Positions 1 through 6,220 of a stretch of DNA of 33,871 bases are shown piece by piece. The position numbers and the translations under genes were made by a program. The number at the start of each line of letters is the position of its first letter. Position 1 is the stretch's first letter. Source of the DNA: a virus; IMG/VR virus record IMGVR_UViG_3300045999_006432, positions 1 through 33,871 of that record. One strand, given 5' to 3'. The notes beneath the pieces were generated by a model that did not search any database, was not told the origin of the DNA, and saw only the letters and a list, made by a program, of their open reading frames with translations.

Positions 1-92
1 GCCCCGCTCTGCATACTTGGTAAAGTGGATGACAGGCCGCGCCGGATGGATGCTTCGGAGCCGTAAAGTACTATGAATAAAACTGCATTCAT
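1..92 (-). CDS. N-terminal fragment of GT-A glycosyltransferase (duplicate caused by circular overlap)
   Basis: This is the second copy of the first 30 or so codons of the gene annotated at 33120-33842. Its ATG is at 92-90 and the reading frame runs off the window edge. In the circle, the ATG overlaps the TGA of the preceding gene (stop 91-89) as ATGA. It is not a separate gene. Confidence 0.9.
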   Translation of the reverse strand, partial: MNAVLFIVLYGSEASIRRGLSSTLPSMQSG

Positions 93-121
93 TTCGGTTG
101 ATTATCGTACCAGGTATAACA
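1..121. repeat. Terminal direct repeat, left copy
   Basis: This stretch is identical base for base to 33751-33871. An exact overlap of 121 bases at both ends is what an assembler leaves when a circular or circularly permuted molecule is cut open at its k-mer length. The window is therefore one full genome of 33,750 unique bases. The repeat lies within coding sequence (start of the GT-A glycosyltransferase and end of the 102-codon gene), which argues against it being a packaging-related terminal repeat, though that is not excluded. Confidence 0.95.
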
Positions 122-397
122 GCGCGTAATGAATTCCTGAACGCACTCCCGGCAGTTGTTATTGTAGTGATAGAACGGATCCACCAATGCCCGGTAAGCT
201 ACCAGCAACTCGGCTTGTATGTGGTGATGGAAGTTAACCAGCTCCCTGCTCACCTGGTATAGATTCCAAATGTGGCGATGCCTCGCAAATACTTCCAAAA
301 AGCTCGCGTCTGTTGGTTCTGTTGATCTTGATGAGGTCGTACTTGTCGCGGGCCCAGTTGTAGAGCCGGTTGCCGTAATCTTGTCGCGCTTTTTCAT
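89..397 (-). CDS. Small conserved phage-type protein between two glycosyltransferase genes
   Basis: The frame gives 102 residues. The C-terminal two thirds is rich in aromatics, His and Cys (HRHIWNLYQ, YHYNNNCRECVQEF, RCYTWYDNQ) and looks like a genuine compact domain. The first 32 residues are low-complexity Thr/Ser and overlap the 3' end of the upstream glycosyltransferase by 164 bases, so the real start is probably later: candidates are a TTG at 298 or a GTG at 253, the latter overlapping by only 20 bases. The stop overlaps the next start as ATGA. The CRECV...RCY cysteines could bind metal, but that is inference. Function unknown; position suggests a role with the two glycosyltransferases. 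Confidence 0.6.
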   Translation of the reverse strand: MKKRDKITATGSTTGPATSTTSSRSTEPTDASFLEVFARHRHIWNLYQVSRELVNFHHHIQAELLVAYRALVDPFYHYNNNCRECVQEFITRCYTWYDNQPK

Positions 398-1301
398 TAT
401 TGATGAGATAGTTTAAATGTGTGAACCAATCGGATTGCCGTTCCACCCACAACACCGGGGCATCGGCATCGAGGCTGTACGGCTGCACCTTGCTCACCAC
501 GCACGGTATCCGTTTCGCCGCAGCCTCCAATATCTTGAGGTTGGACTTGCACGCGTGCCATTCTGTTTCCTCCAAAGGTATCAGCATGATATCGGCATAC
601 TGGTACAAGTCCATGTAGGTCTTAACAGGCTGACTAGGCAACACCTGGTAGTCGAGCATCCCCCCTCCGGTAAAGTTGTGCAGTATCCGCTTCCATAGGT
701 ACTCCGAGTAAGGGTCGGAATTATTGTACCCTCCCAGCATCATGGTGATTTTGTTTTTCTGGAAGGATAGCCTGCGCAGTGGATTCTTGAGGATGGCCAC
801 ATCATGCTCATGGGTAATCGAACCACACCAGAACAATCGTACCCGGCCATCGGCAGACGGCTCCTTATCCTCGATGAACTGGTTATAACCGAATGGCAGC
901 GCGTTGGGCACAATGGACACCATATCCGTTAGCTGTCTTATCTTATCGTATAGCGCAGGGCTGCTGCAGGTCACCCAGTCTGCCGTGCTTATGTTCCTTT
1001 CAATCCTTACCGCGAACGCGTCGTACATCTCCGCTTGGATGTGGTTCGGCGGTAGCACCCACCAATCATCCAGATCAAGTACCACCTTGCAAGTCAGATG
1101 ATCGCGGACGAACTGCCAATCGTCATCGAAAGGACTGATGCGGTTGTATAGCAGGATATCCCAATGATGCACGCGCTCGGGGGTCAGGGCATTGGTCACG
1201 TGGCCGGTAACGCCGTCCATGTATGCCAGCGGCATCAGCACGCGGTGGTATCCGCATCCGCTATCCTTTCCGGTAAATCCAATCGCTGTAATATCTTTCA
1301 T
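234..1301 (-). CDS. GT-B-type glycosyltransferase (GT4-like)
   Basis: The 355-residue protein starts MKDITAIGFT. Signs of a GT-B glycosyltransferase are an early Gly-rich segment with GCGYHR (about 15-20), an acidic patch VLDLDDWW (74-81) typical of phage-borne members, an SPALYDKI segment, an NALPFGYN loop near 133 and a C-terminal nucleotide-sugar-binding region with CKSNLKILEAA (251-261). The open frame extends upstream to 1409, but the ATG at 1301 forms an ATGA overlap with the stop of the preceding membrane-protein gene, which favours 1301. Likely substrates are an NDP-sugar plus host surface glycan, virion protein or phage DNA; the sequence does not say which. A second glycosyltransferase lies one gene downstream. 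Confidence 0.78.
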   Translation of the reverse strand: MKDITAIGFTGKDSGCGYHRVLMPLAYMDGVTGHVTNALTPERVHHWDILLYNRISPFDDDWQFVRDHLTCKVVLDLDDWWVLPPNHIQAEMYDAFAVRIERNISTADWVTCSSPALYDKIRQLTDMVSIVPNALPFGYNQFIEDKEPSADGRVRLFWCGSITHEHDVAILKNPLRRLSFQKNKITMMLGGYNNSDPYSEYLWKRILHNFTGGGMLDYQVLPSQPVKTYMDLYQYADIMLIPLEETEWHACKSNLKILEAAAKRIPCVVSKVQPYSLDADAPVLWVERQSDWFTHLNYLINNEKARQDYGNRLYNWARDKYDLIKINRTNRRELFGSICEASPHLESIPGEQGAG

Positions 1302-1534
1302 TTTTGCAACAAGGTTGCGAAATAACCTGCGCCCAATATGGTTGCAAGGCATTGGCTTATCTCGATGGGTGAAAAGTAAAGGGCCAGCGTCATCCAGACG
1401 GTCAGGCATTGCTGGCAGTCAAACGGCTTGAGCCTGCCCGGTCGGTTCAGCAGCCGCTTCATAACCATGTGCAACCCGGCCACGTTTATGAAGAAATGGG
1501 CGGTCAGGATTCCGGCTATTGCAGTAATAAGCAT
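1298..1534 (-). CDS. Small membrane protein with CxxC motif
   Basis: This 78-residue protein has a hydrophobic N-terminal helix (about 1-25), a short basic loop, the motif KPFDCQQCLTVW (about 36-47) and a second hydrophobic stretch to the C-terminus. It looks like a two- or three-pass inner-membrane protein with a cytoplasmic or interfacial CxxC pair. Its 5' end overlaps the upstream sigma-like gene by 19 bases and its stop overlaps the glycosyltransferase start as ATGA, so the three are probably translated from one message. Similar small proteins with a Cys-x-x-Cys-Leu-x-x-Trp signature occur in Bacteroidota phages, from memory; no function is known to me. Confidence 0.7.
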   Translation of the reverse strand: MLITAIAGILTAHFFINVAGLHMVMKRLLNRPGRLKPFDCQQCLTVWMTLALYFSPIEISQCLATILGAGYFATLLQK

Positions 1535-2139
1535 TTGAGTTCTTTTTTTACTTTATTTATGACGTTGGCCGTATGGTTCAGCGGGATGCCGTAGTACTTC
1601 GCCACGGCCCTGGCGCTGCCGAGTTCCACATACCTGTTAAATATCCGGGCTTCATGGTCCTCAAAGATATTCCTGTTTTTTTTATTGATAAAATTTTTAG
1701 CATTAATTGCCAAAGAAATGGGCACTTCGGGGTAGTTCATCTGGGTGTAGAGGTACTCCATGGCATTAACGAGCTCGCGGTGGCGGTAGCGGCTTGATAG
1801 CATGTACCGGTCGGAGACTGCCAACACCCAACAAATTTTCATAACATAGCGTATAAGCTCATTACGTTCGTTTAAAGCGATTATTTTTTCGGACGGCAGG
1901 GTGAGTAAGGTTAGGGCTATTTCCTGCCTTAAATCGTCTCTAATTGCTTCAGGGCGTATTTTAACTAACAGGTCGGAAAGTTCCTGCGATTGGTAGATGG
2001 CCGTGATGATGGCGTGCGTTTGCACCGTGGGTAAAGGTATGTGGATTTGATGGGTTTCCAAATACACTGTATTCACACCGATTTTCCACCGCTGAAATGC
2101 AGTCTGGGCGTGGATATCCACCATTTCCACCATTCCCAT
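1516..2139 (-). CDS. Sigma-factor-like HTH protein, putative late-gene regulator
   Basis: The 207-residue protein contains DDLRQEIALTLL (about 68-79), followed by a helical segment and a SSRYRHREL stretch resembling the region-2-like core of phage sigma-type proteins. Its C-terminus has a helix-turn-helix (about 168-200, RYVELGSARAVAKYYGIPLNHTANVINKVKK). Related proteins in Bacteroidota phages are often annotated as sigma-70-like; I infer the same. Start is uncertain: Met codons at residues 1, 3 and 6 and a GTG at residue 7 lie inside the iteron region described separately. A strong terminator separates it from the upstream helicase gene, so it should have its own promoter in 2140-2288. It heads the transcription unit leading to the packaging and virion genes. 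Confidence 0.6.
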   Translation of the reverse strand: MGMVEMVDIHAQTAFQRWKIGVNTVYLETHQIHIPLPTVQTHAIITAIYQSQELSDLLVKIRPEAIRDDLRQEIALTLLTLPSEKIIALNERNELIRYVMKICWVLAVSDRYMLSSRYRHRELVNAMEYLYTQMNYPEVPISLAINAKNFINKKNRNIFEDHEARIFNRYVELGSARAVAKYYGIPLNHTANVINKVKKELKCLLLQ

Positions 2140-2276
2140 GGGTTCCCCTCTTATACTCTATTTAAATATAATAAGAGTATTATTATTATTATCCTATACA
2201 AATACAGTGGATATGGTGGATATGCAGTGTGGGCGTGGGTTTCAGGTGGTGTATTTATATGGATTTAGTGGATTTG
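2041..2276. other. Iteron-rich origin-like or operator region
   Basis: The octamer GTGGATWT occurs at 2041, 2110, 2207, 2216 and 2268 on this strand and once inverted at 2114-2121, making GTGGATATCCAC (2110-2121) a perfect palindrome. A 17-base unit ATGCAGTSTGGGCGTGG is directly repeated at 2097-2113 and 2222-2238 with one mismatch. A 17-base inverted repeat (2114-2130 and 2207-2223, one mismatch) encloses an inner 7-base inverted repeat (2153-2159, 2174-2180) and an A+T-rich core (2151-2206). It lies between the primase-helicase gene and the sigma-like gene. Iterons plus an easily melted core suggest a replication origin; a repressor or activator binding region is the alternative. Confidence 0.5.
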
Positions 2277-2288
2277 CGGAGGTGCACG

Positions 2289-2312
2289 AAAAAACCCGCA
2301 GGCTGTGCGGGT
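2289..2312 (-). terminator. Rho-independent terminator after primase-helicase gene
   Basis: Read on the minus strand, ACCCGCA and TGCGGGT form a 7-bp stem around a 5-base loop, followed directly by a run of six T. It begins about 30 bases after the stop codon of the helicase gene, the expected place for intrinsic termination. Confidence 0.85.
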
Positions 2313-2340
2313 GTGCTAATGTGAAAATAAAATAAAATTA

Positions 2341-4599
2341 TCACGTTTTTTGATAAGTGCCATGCTCCACCTTTCGGAACAGCCGTGAGAAATCCTTCCG
2401 GCGAATAGCGGTCTCGAAGCGGCGGTCTTTGAGGTTTAATTTGATACAAGCGGCCTTCGCTTCCTCAGCGGTGAACTTCTCGGGGAGTTCTTTATACAGA
2501 TTGTCCAGCTCCAGCGGCAGGCCGGTCTCTACCTCGTCCAATAGCTTGCTGAGAATATCAACGGTGGTATGTGCGAAGTACTTGAAGCAATCGTATGCCA
2601 TCTGTACAATGGTCTCGTCTATCACCGGCTGGCGGTTATTGTGCATTATGGCTATAATCTGGCAGAGGCGCGGGAAGTAGTTCGACATCTTGGCCTGCGT
2701 GCCGATAATGATGGTATCTTTTTTGGCTATTATATTTTGATTGGCTTCCTTGAGATTAGTTTGGTATAGATTGCGGTATAAGGCTTTGGCTTCGTCTGTC
2801 ATGCGAATTTGAATCTTGCCGCCGTTGCCTGAGTTGAAATCCTCAGCCGTTTCGTATAGTTCAGATAGGATGCGTTGCCAGTCCTCGCACATCTCTTTAG
2901 TCTTGCCAAAGGGATCTACATCGGTATTCAGCTCGATGTAGTCGGAAACTACTATAAGGAACCTGGAAGAGAATCCGGACTGGATGCGGTCGAGTGTAAA
3001 TATATTACGTAGCCGTTCGGTCTGCGTACCCATGAGCAGGGACATGTTAACCGATGGGACTATCCGCTCTTTGTCCCGGTCGGCCCGGACTTGGGTAAGC
3101 CTGCCGCCTGAAAAAGCGGTTGTAAAAAACGATATGGCATCGTTATTCTGCTTAAACGCTCCGGCGTTGATGATGGTCTCTGCTTCATCATGGTATACTC
3201 CCAGACCATTTGGCTGATCCTGAAGCAGGGAGACATAGCCCTCAGTTGTTCCGTCTGAGGCGAACGGAATGTAACGGCGAGGCTTTTTCTTGCTGAATGG
3301 CTGCTTGTTGGATGCGGCCTCTATCTTCTCTATTTCCCAGTCGCGCACGGCTTTCTCGAAACGCTTGTCGGAGCTTTCCAGCATTTCATTGAGCGGGTAC
3401 TCGCAGACTACCTTATACGCCGGAGTCTTACCAACCGACATAGGCGCAGCCATCAGGCAGAACAGGATGTTCTTTGCGTCTCCGTTGAAATCCGAAACGT
3501 AATGCGTACCGGCGAGACTGGCTATGGTCCAGAGCGCGGAGAGGGAAACGAACTCAGGGACCAGGCTCCGGGCAGCGGATACCTCGAGGATGGAATGCCT
3601 GATCGTATCGGGGAAGATATGCATCGGGAACCTGCCTGCGTATGGCTTGACTGATGATAAGTCGAATCCTTCGGCCTCGGCAATAAGCTGCATCATTTCC
3701 AATGCCTTCTCCCATGAGCGGCCATGCTGGTAAAATAGCACAAACGAAGGCGGCATGGACCATACCGGGTAATCGTGCTTATTATGCCAGTTCGGGTACT
3801 CGGCCATAGAGGCTGAGAAAATCATGAGACGCTTTTTGCGGAAGTAAACCTTCGCACTTATGGCATCGGAATCGGAACCGTTACGCTTGTATGCCTTGAA
3901 CTTGTCATCCTTACCGTATCGGTAATTGATTATAGGCGAGAGGCCGATAGTTGTTAGCAGCGTATGCCATCCGTCGTCGGAAAGATTATTGTCGAACTCA
4001 ATACAGTAAGATTCAAATCCCTTTGGATAGCTGATTGCCTTGTTGTTCGGGTCATAGCTGGGTTTGTATTCGTTGAATGCGGCGCATGAGCTGCACAGGT
4101 ATTCGAACTCATCGGCGGTCAGCTCCTGGCAATCCTCCATGCTTCCGGCCTCCAATGTATAACCCGGGGTCGGATAGGTGTAAACCAGAGGCCCACCGGC
4201 GTAAAGGGCTATCACCTCTGCTCCCTTGTCGGAGTCGGCCAGAGAAAGCTTCTTGAGCGGTTGCTGGTATCTGAACCATACATGATAACCGGCGTTGCGG
4301 GTCTTCTCGATGTAAAGCTTCGGCAGTAGATCGGGCATCTGGGCATCTAGCATCATGAACCAATCGAGGAAAATGGACTTGTTTTCGGTATTCTTTATAT
4401 CGAAGTCGAAGCAATGGTAAGGCTCCGCCGTCTTGATCATGATGGCGTTATGGTTTTCGAATACGGGAAGCGGTTCGCCATCGGACCAGAACCGATGAGA
4501 CTTCGGGGCTTTCTTTTCTATATCCCATTCGACAGGGATGACGGTTAGGCCGATGGAGGTATAATCGTCAAGGTATTGACGAACTTCAGATATAGTCAT
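2341..4599 (-). CDS. Bifunctional primase-polymerase / DUF3987-type helicase
   Basis: This 752-residue protein joins an N-terminal archaeo-eukaryotic-type primase-polymerase domain to a C-terminal DUF3987-like ATPase. Primase signs are the acidic pair CFDFDIKN (D65, D67) and the later YHVWFRY (H106). ATPase signs are a Walker-A-like APMSVGKT (about 385-392), a Walker-B-like VYHDEAE (about 469-474) and RIQSGFSSRF, which may carry an arginine finger. Such proteins prime and unwind phage DNA; replication from the adjacent iteron region is inferred. The gene lies 10 bases after the nuclease stop and ends in a strong terminator, so nuclease and helicase form an early replication operon with the 53-residue gene upstream. 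Confidence 0.85.
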   Translation of the reverse strand: MTISEVRQYLDDYTSIGLTVIPVEWDIEKKAPKSHRFWSDGEPLPVFENHNAIMIKTAEPYHCFDFDIKNTENKSIFLDWFMMLDAQMPDLLPKLYIEKTRNAGYHVWFRYQQPLKKLSLADSDKGAEVIALYAGGPLVYTYPTPGYTLEAGSMEDCQELTADEFEYLCSSCAAFNEYKPSYDPNNKAISYPKGFESYCIEFDNNLSDDGWHTLLTTIGLSPIINYRYGKDDKFKAYKRNGSDSDAISAKVYFRKKRLMIFSASMAEYPNWHNKHDYPVWSMPPSFVLFYQHGRSWEKALEMMQLIAEAEGFDLSSVKPYAGRFPMHIFPDTIRHSILEVSAARSLVPEFVSLSALWTIASLAGTHYVSDFNGDAKNILFCLMAAPMSVGKTPAYKVVCEYPLNEMLESSDKRFEKAVRDWEIEKIEAASNKQPFSKKKPRRYIPFASDGTTEGYVSLLQDQPNGLGVYHDEAETIINAGAFKQNNDAISFFTTAFSGGRLTQVRADRDKERIVPSVNMSLLMGTQTERLRNIFTLDRIQSGFSSRFLIVVSDYIELNTDVDPFGKTKEMCEDWQRILSELYETAEDFNSGNGGKIQIRMTDEAKALYRNLYQTNLKEANQNIIAKKDTIIIGTQAKMSNYFPRLCQIIAIMHNNRQPVIDETIVQMAYDCFKYFAHTTVDILSKLLDEVETGLPLELDNLYKELPEKFTAEEAKAACIKLNLKDRRFETAIRRKDFSRLFRKVEHGTYQKT

Positions 4600-4609
4600 G
4601 GGGATGTTG

Positions 4610-5095
4610 TCAGTTGTTTATGATATACTCCAGCGCGGTGCAGAAAGAATCCGGGTCGGCCACGATAAGATAGTTCCCTCCGGCATTGCGCACGCGTTCG
4701 CGCTCGGCTTCCTGCCAATTGCTCATACGGTCGCGGCCCACCTTGATTTCGATGGAAAAGTGCATTCCCTTGATGATAGCGTGGATGTCGGCCGTTCCTT
4801 TTCTGGTTGCCCCAGGTATGTACTTGCCGTTAACCACCCGCCCGGATGAGCTTATGCGGTTGGCATAGCCGCCGGACCAGTTGATCATATCGATGACGAA
4901 CTTGGTCAGGCCGTTGGCCTTGTTAATATCTGGGAAGCTCGGCTTGGGAATCAGGCCAGCCGCCGCGACCGATGGGTAGGTCCTGGCGTAGTGGCGATCA
5001 CGCAGCCGTGCGTATTCATCTCGCCAGCGGCTCGGTTCCTTTGGCGTTGTACTTCCTTTCGATACGCTTGATTTCGAGGTAGGCTTCCGGGGCAT
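4610..5095 (-). CDS. PD-(D/E)XK nuclease (VRR-NUC / resolvase-like)
   Basis: The 161-residue protein has the catalytic pattern of a PD-(D/E)XK nuclease: D103 in GTADIHAII, E116 and K118 in FSIEIKVG, and a following NWQEAE with Q128. Size and motif spacing fit small VRR-NUC or Holliday-junction-resolvase-like phage nucleases that process branched replication intermediates. The only usable start near the 5' end is the ATG at 5095, which makes its first 26 codons overlap the 53-residue upstream gene by 80 bases in another frame. The N-terminal 25 residues are Ser/Thr/Lys/Pro-rich and probably disordered. Next downstream is the primase-helicase. Confidence 0.75.
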   Translation of the reverse strand: MPRKPTSKSSVSKGSTTPKEPSRWRDEYARLRDRHYARTYPSVAAAGLIPKPSFPDINKANGLTKFVIDMINWSGGYANRISSSGRVVNGKYIPGATRKGTADIHAIIKGMHFSIEIKVGRDRMSNWQEAERERVRNAGGNYLIVADPDSFCTALEYIINN

Positions 5096-5177
5096 ATTTG
5101 CTTTTTACGAATATTGAAATGATTTTTCTTTTTTCCTGTTCAGGTAGCGGCTTTCGGCCAGCTCGTTTCTTTTCCAT
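5016..5177 (-). CDS. Small basic protein, first gene of leftward early operon
   Basis: A 53-residue frame starts with ATG at 5177 and ends with TGA at 5018-5016. The product begins MEKKRAGRKPLPEQEKRK and continues with an amphipathic, strongly basic stretch (IFVKSKY, IKRIERKY). This resembles the small basic 'E-K-R-K-x-I' proteins that Bacteroidota phages often place before nuclease or replication genes; I know no function. It is supported by a promoter-like TATCTTCG box about 27 bases upstream and by being first in the operon. It overlaps the nuclease gene by 80 bases out of frame. Confidence 0.6.
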   Translation of the reverse strand: MEKKRAGRKPLPEQEKRKIISIFVKSKYAPEAYLEIKRIERKYNAKGTEPLAR

Positions 5178-5203
5178 GCTAAAGATTTTAGTTTACAATT
5201 TTG

Positions 5204-5211
5204 CGAAGATA
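5204..5211 (-). promoter_or_regulatory. Leftward early promoter, -7-like box
   Basis: The minus strand reads TATCTTCG, one base from the Bacteroidota -7 consensus TAnnTTTG, about 27 bases before the ATG at 5177. No clear -33 TTTG was seen; the upstream DNA is very A+T rich. The divergent layout supports a promoter here. Confidence 0.45.
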
Positions 5212-5258
5212 ATAAAATAGCAGATAAAATAAAATTTTTTATTTCCGGAATATCCGCA

Positions 5259-5266
5259 TAAATTTG
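5259..5266 (+). promoter_or_regulatory. Rightward early promoter, -7-like box
   Basis: TAAATTTG matches TAnnTTTG exactly. It lies 42 bases before the ATG at 5308 in the intergenic region shared with the leftward promoter, leaving a leader of about 35 bases. A -33 TTTG is not evident. Confidence 0.5.
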
Positions 5267-5293
5267 TCTTATCAAACTGAAACGATAACAACC

Positions 5294-5319
5294 TAAAACC
5301 AAAAACCATGACAACAAAA
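5294..5319 (+). repeat. 26-base translation-start repeat, copy 1
   Basis: The 26 bases spanning the leader and first codons of the 94-residue gene are identical to 5590-5615 at the next gene. The unit has an A-rich leader (TAAAACCAAAAACC), the ATG and codons for Met-Thr-Thr-Lys. There is no Shine-Dalgarno sequence. Weaker versions precede 6109, 6221, 6793 and 8418. Confidence 0.85.
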
Positions 5320-5592
5320 GAAATCGTAACCGCTCTTAACAAAAACCCATACGTTTGGACTAACTACCGGGCAGATGCCAAAATTTGGGAAAAAGAGAAC
5401 ATTGTTCGTATTTATCTTGGAAATCAATACGTAAGCATATCAAACGGTAAGGCAACTGCCCAGCAGTCTATTTCAAGAAAGGGGTACTACGAAACATCAG
5501 CAGCACATTTGGATAGGTTAGATGCAGAGGCTAAATTGATTATGCCGATTAATGTAATCACCAGATATGTCAACTATCTTTTAAACAAATAA
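5308..5592 (+). CDS. Hypothetical protein, first gene of rightward early block
   Basis: This 94-residue soluble-looking protein starts MTTKEIVTALNKNP and has mixed helix and strand character with no recognised motif. It is the first gene after the rightward promoter, preceded by the A-rich leader typical of Bacteroidota. First-transcribed small phage genes of this kind often act on the host, but nothing in the sequence identifies a target. Confidence 0.7.
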   Translation: MTTKEIVTALNKNPYVWTNYRADAKIWEKENIVRIYLGNQYVSISNGKATAQQSISRKGYYETSAAHLDRLDAEAKLIMPINVITRYVNYLLNK

Positions 5593-5615
5593 AACCAAAA
5601 ACCATGACAACAAAA
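5590..5615 (+). repeat. 26-base translation-start repeat, copy 2
   Basis: Identical to 5294-5319. It covers the leader and first codons of the 62-residue gene. The stop of the preceding gene lies immediately upstream, so translation of this gene appears to start independently on the A-rich leader. Confidence 0.85.
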
Positions 5616-5792
5616 ATCTTCCGCAACGGTTCCGGTGACTGGACCATTAAAACAATTAACTATCCGGACGGATGGCGTGCCATTGCTTCGCTTGAAAATC
5701 ATCCCGATATCTATGTCGATGGATACGACGAAGAGGAGGATGCTATCGATGCCGCAAAAACAGAATGCAACGAATATTTCTTAAACAGTTAA
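5604..5792 (+). CDS. Hypothetical small acidic protein
   Basis: The 62-residue product starts MTTKIFRNGSGDW and has a strand-rich first half (IKTINYPDGWRAIASL) followed by an acidic helix (GYDEEEDAIDAAKTECNEYF). The fold resembles small phage proteins with a twisted sheet and one helix, but no family is recognised. Expression appears to be set by the repeated leader at 5590-5615. Confidence 0.65.
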   Translation: MTTKIFRNGSGDWTIKTINYPDGWRAIASLENHPDIYVDGYDEEEDAIDAAKTECNEYFLNS

Positions 5793-6025
5793 TTGTGAAC
5801 AACTACATCAAAACATACTGGCACTCCGATAGCACCGCTCCGCGTGTAGATCTCAGCTTCGACACGTTGAGCGATTGCATCCTTTATATCGAAAACTTTC
5901 TTCAGGACGTTCCTAGCGATGGCCTGGTATGGCAGAATGATGATCCTGTTCTAATTTATATTGTTGATAAATTCGGCTTCATAACATGGAAGCCGTGGAC
6001 GGCCGGTTGGCGTAAAGGTGAATAA
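5765..6025 (+). CDS. Hypothetical protein
   Basis: The frame gives 86 residues from an ATG at 5765, overlapping the preceding gene by 28 bases. A GTG at 5795, three bases after the upstream stop, would give 76 residues beginning VNNYIKTYWHSD and is equally likely. The product is Trp- and Asp-rich (VWQNDDPVLIY, FITWKPWTAGW) and unrecognised. Its last 25 bases overlap the 5' arm of the tRNA-like element at 6001-6088. Confidence 0.55.
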   Translation: MQRIFLKQLIVNNYIKTYWHSDSTAPRVDLSFDTLSDCILYIENFLQDVPSDGLVWQNDDPVLIYIVDKFGFITWKPWTAGWRKGE

Positions 6026-6088
6026 ATAACCTCTAGGGTAACGTTTCAGGAATCCTGATAGATATCGGTTCGAATCCGATACCGGCTG
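6001..6088 (+). other. tRNA-like element (canonical T arm and acceptor-like stem, odd middle)
   Basis: ATCGG-TTCGAAT-CCGAT (6064-6080) is a perfect tRNA T arm: 5-bp stem and a 7-base loop starting TTC. The next seven bases, ACCGGCT (6081-6087), pair with GGCCGGT at 6001-6007 (six Watson-Crick pairs and one G-T) as an acceptor stem would. The middle does not fold as a normal D arm and anticodon arm; it is about 16 bases too long and holds the palindrome TCAGGAATCCTGA (6046-6058). It may be a degenerate tRNA, a tRNA mimic, or the captured 3' end of a host tRNA gene. A functional standard tRNA is not supported. Confidence 0.35.
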
Positions 6089-6108
6089 CAAACTAAAACC
6101 AAACAACC

Positions 6109-6204
6109 ATGAAAGAGTACAATCCACGAACCAGCTACATTGTTTTGATTATTCTCCTGCTCGTATGCATGTTCGGAGAGTCAATCATTAACTATTTCTT
6201 TTAA
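6109..6204 (+). CDS. 31-residue single-pass membrane protein
   Basis: A frame of 31 codons runs from ATG at 6109 to TAA at 6202-6204. The product starts MKEYNPRTSY, followed by a hydrophobic helix (IVLIILLLVCMF) and a short tail ending NYFF. It is preceded by the same A-rich leader (AACTAAAACCAAACAACC) used by its neighbours, strong support in a genome without Shine-Dalgarno sites. Function unknown; a small inner-membrane effector is possible. Confidence 0.65.
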   Translation: MKEYNPRTSYIVLIILLLVCMFGESIINYFF

Positions 6205-6220
6205 CCATTAAACCGAAAAC

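Noticed and set aside
1302-1409. Upstream extension of the GT-B gene to ATG 1409
   Set aside because: It would overlap the membrane-protein gene by over 100 bases; ATG 1301 gives an ATGA junction and a normal enzyme N-terminus.
2138-2335. 65-codon plus-strand frame through the iteron region
   Set aside because: Its sequence consists of iterons, A+T-rich core and the terminator hairpin; it has no plausible start context.
6001-6088. Standard functional tRNA gene
   Set aside because: D arm and anticodon arm cannot be formed with normal lengths; no U33-flanked anticodon with a paired stem is found. Kept only as tRNA-like.
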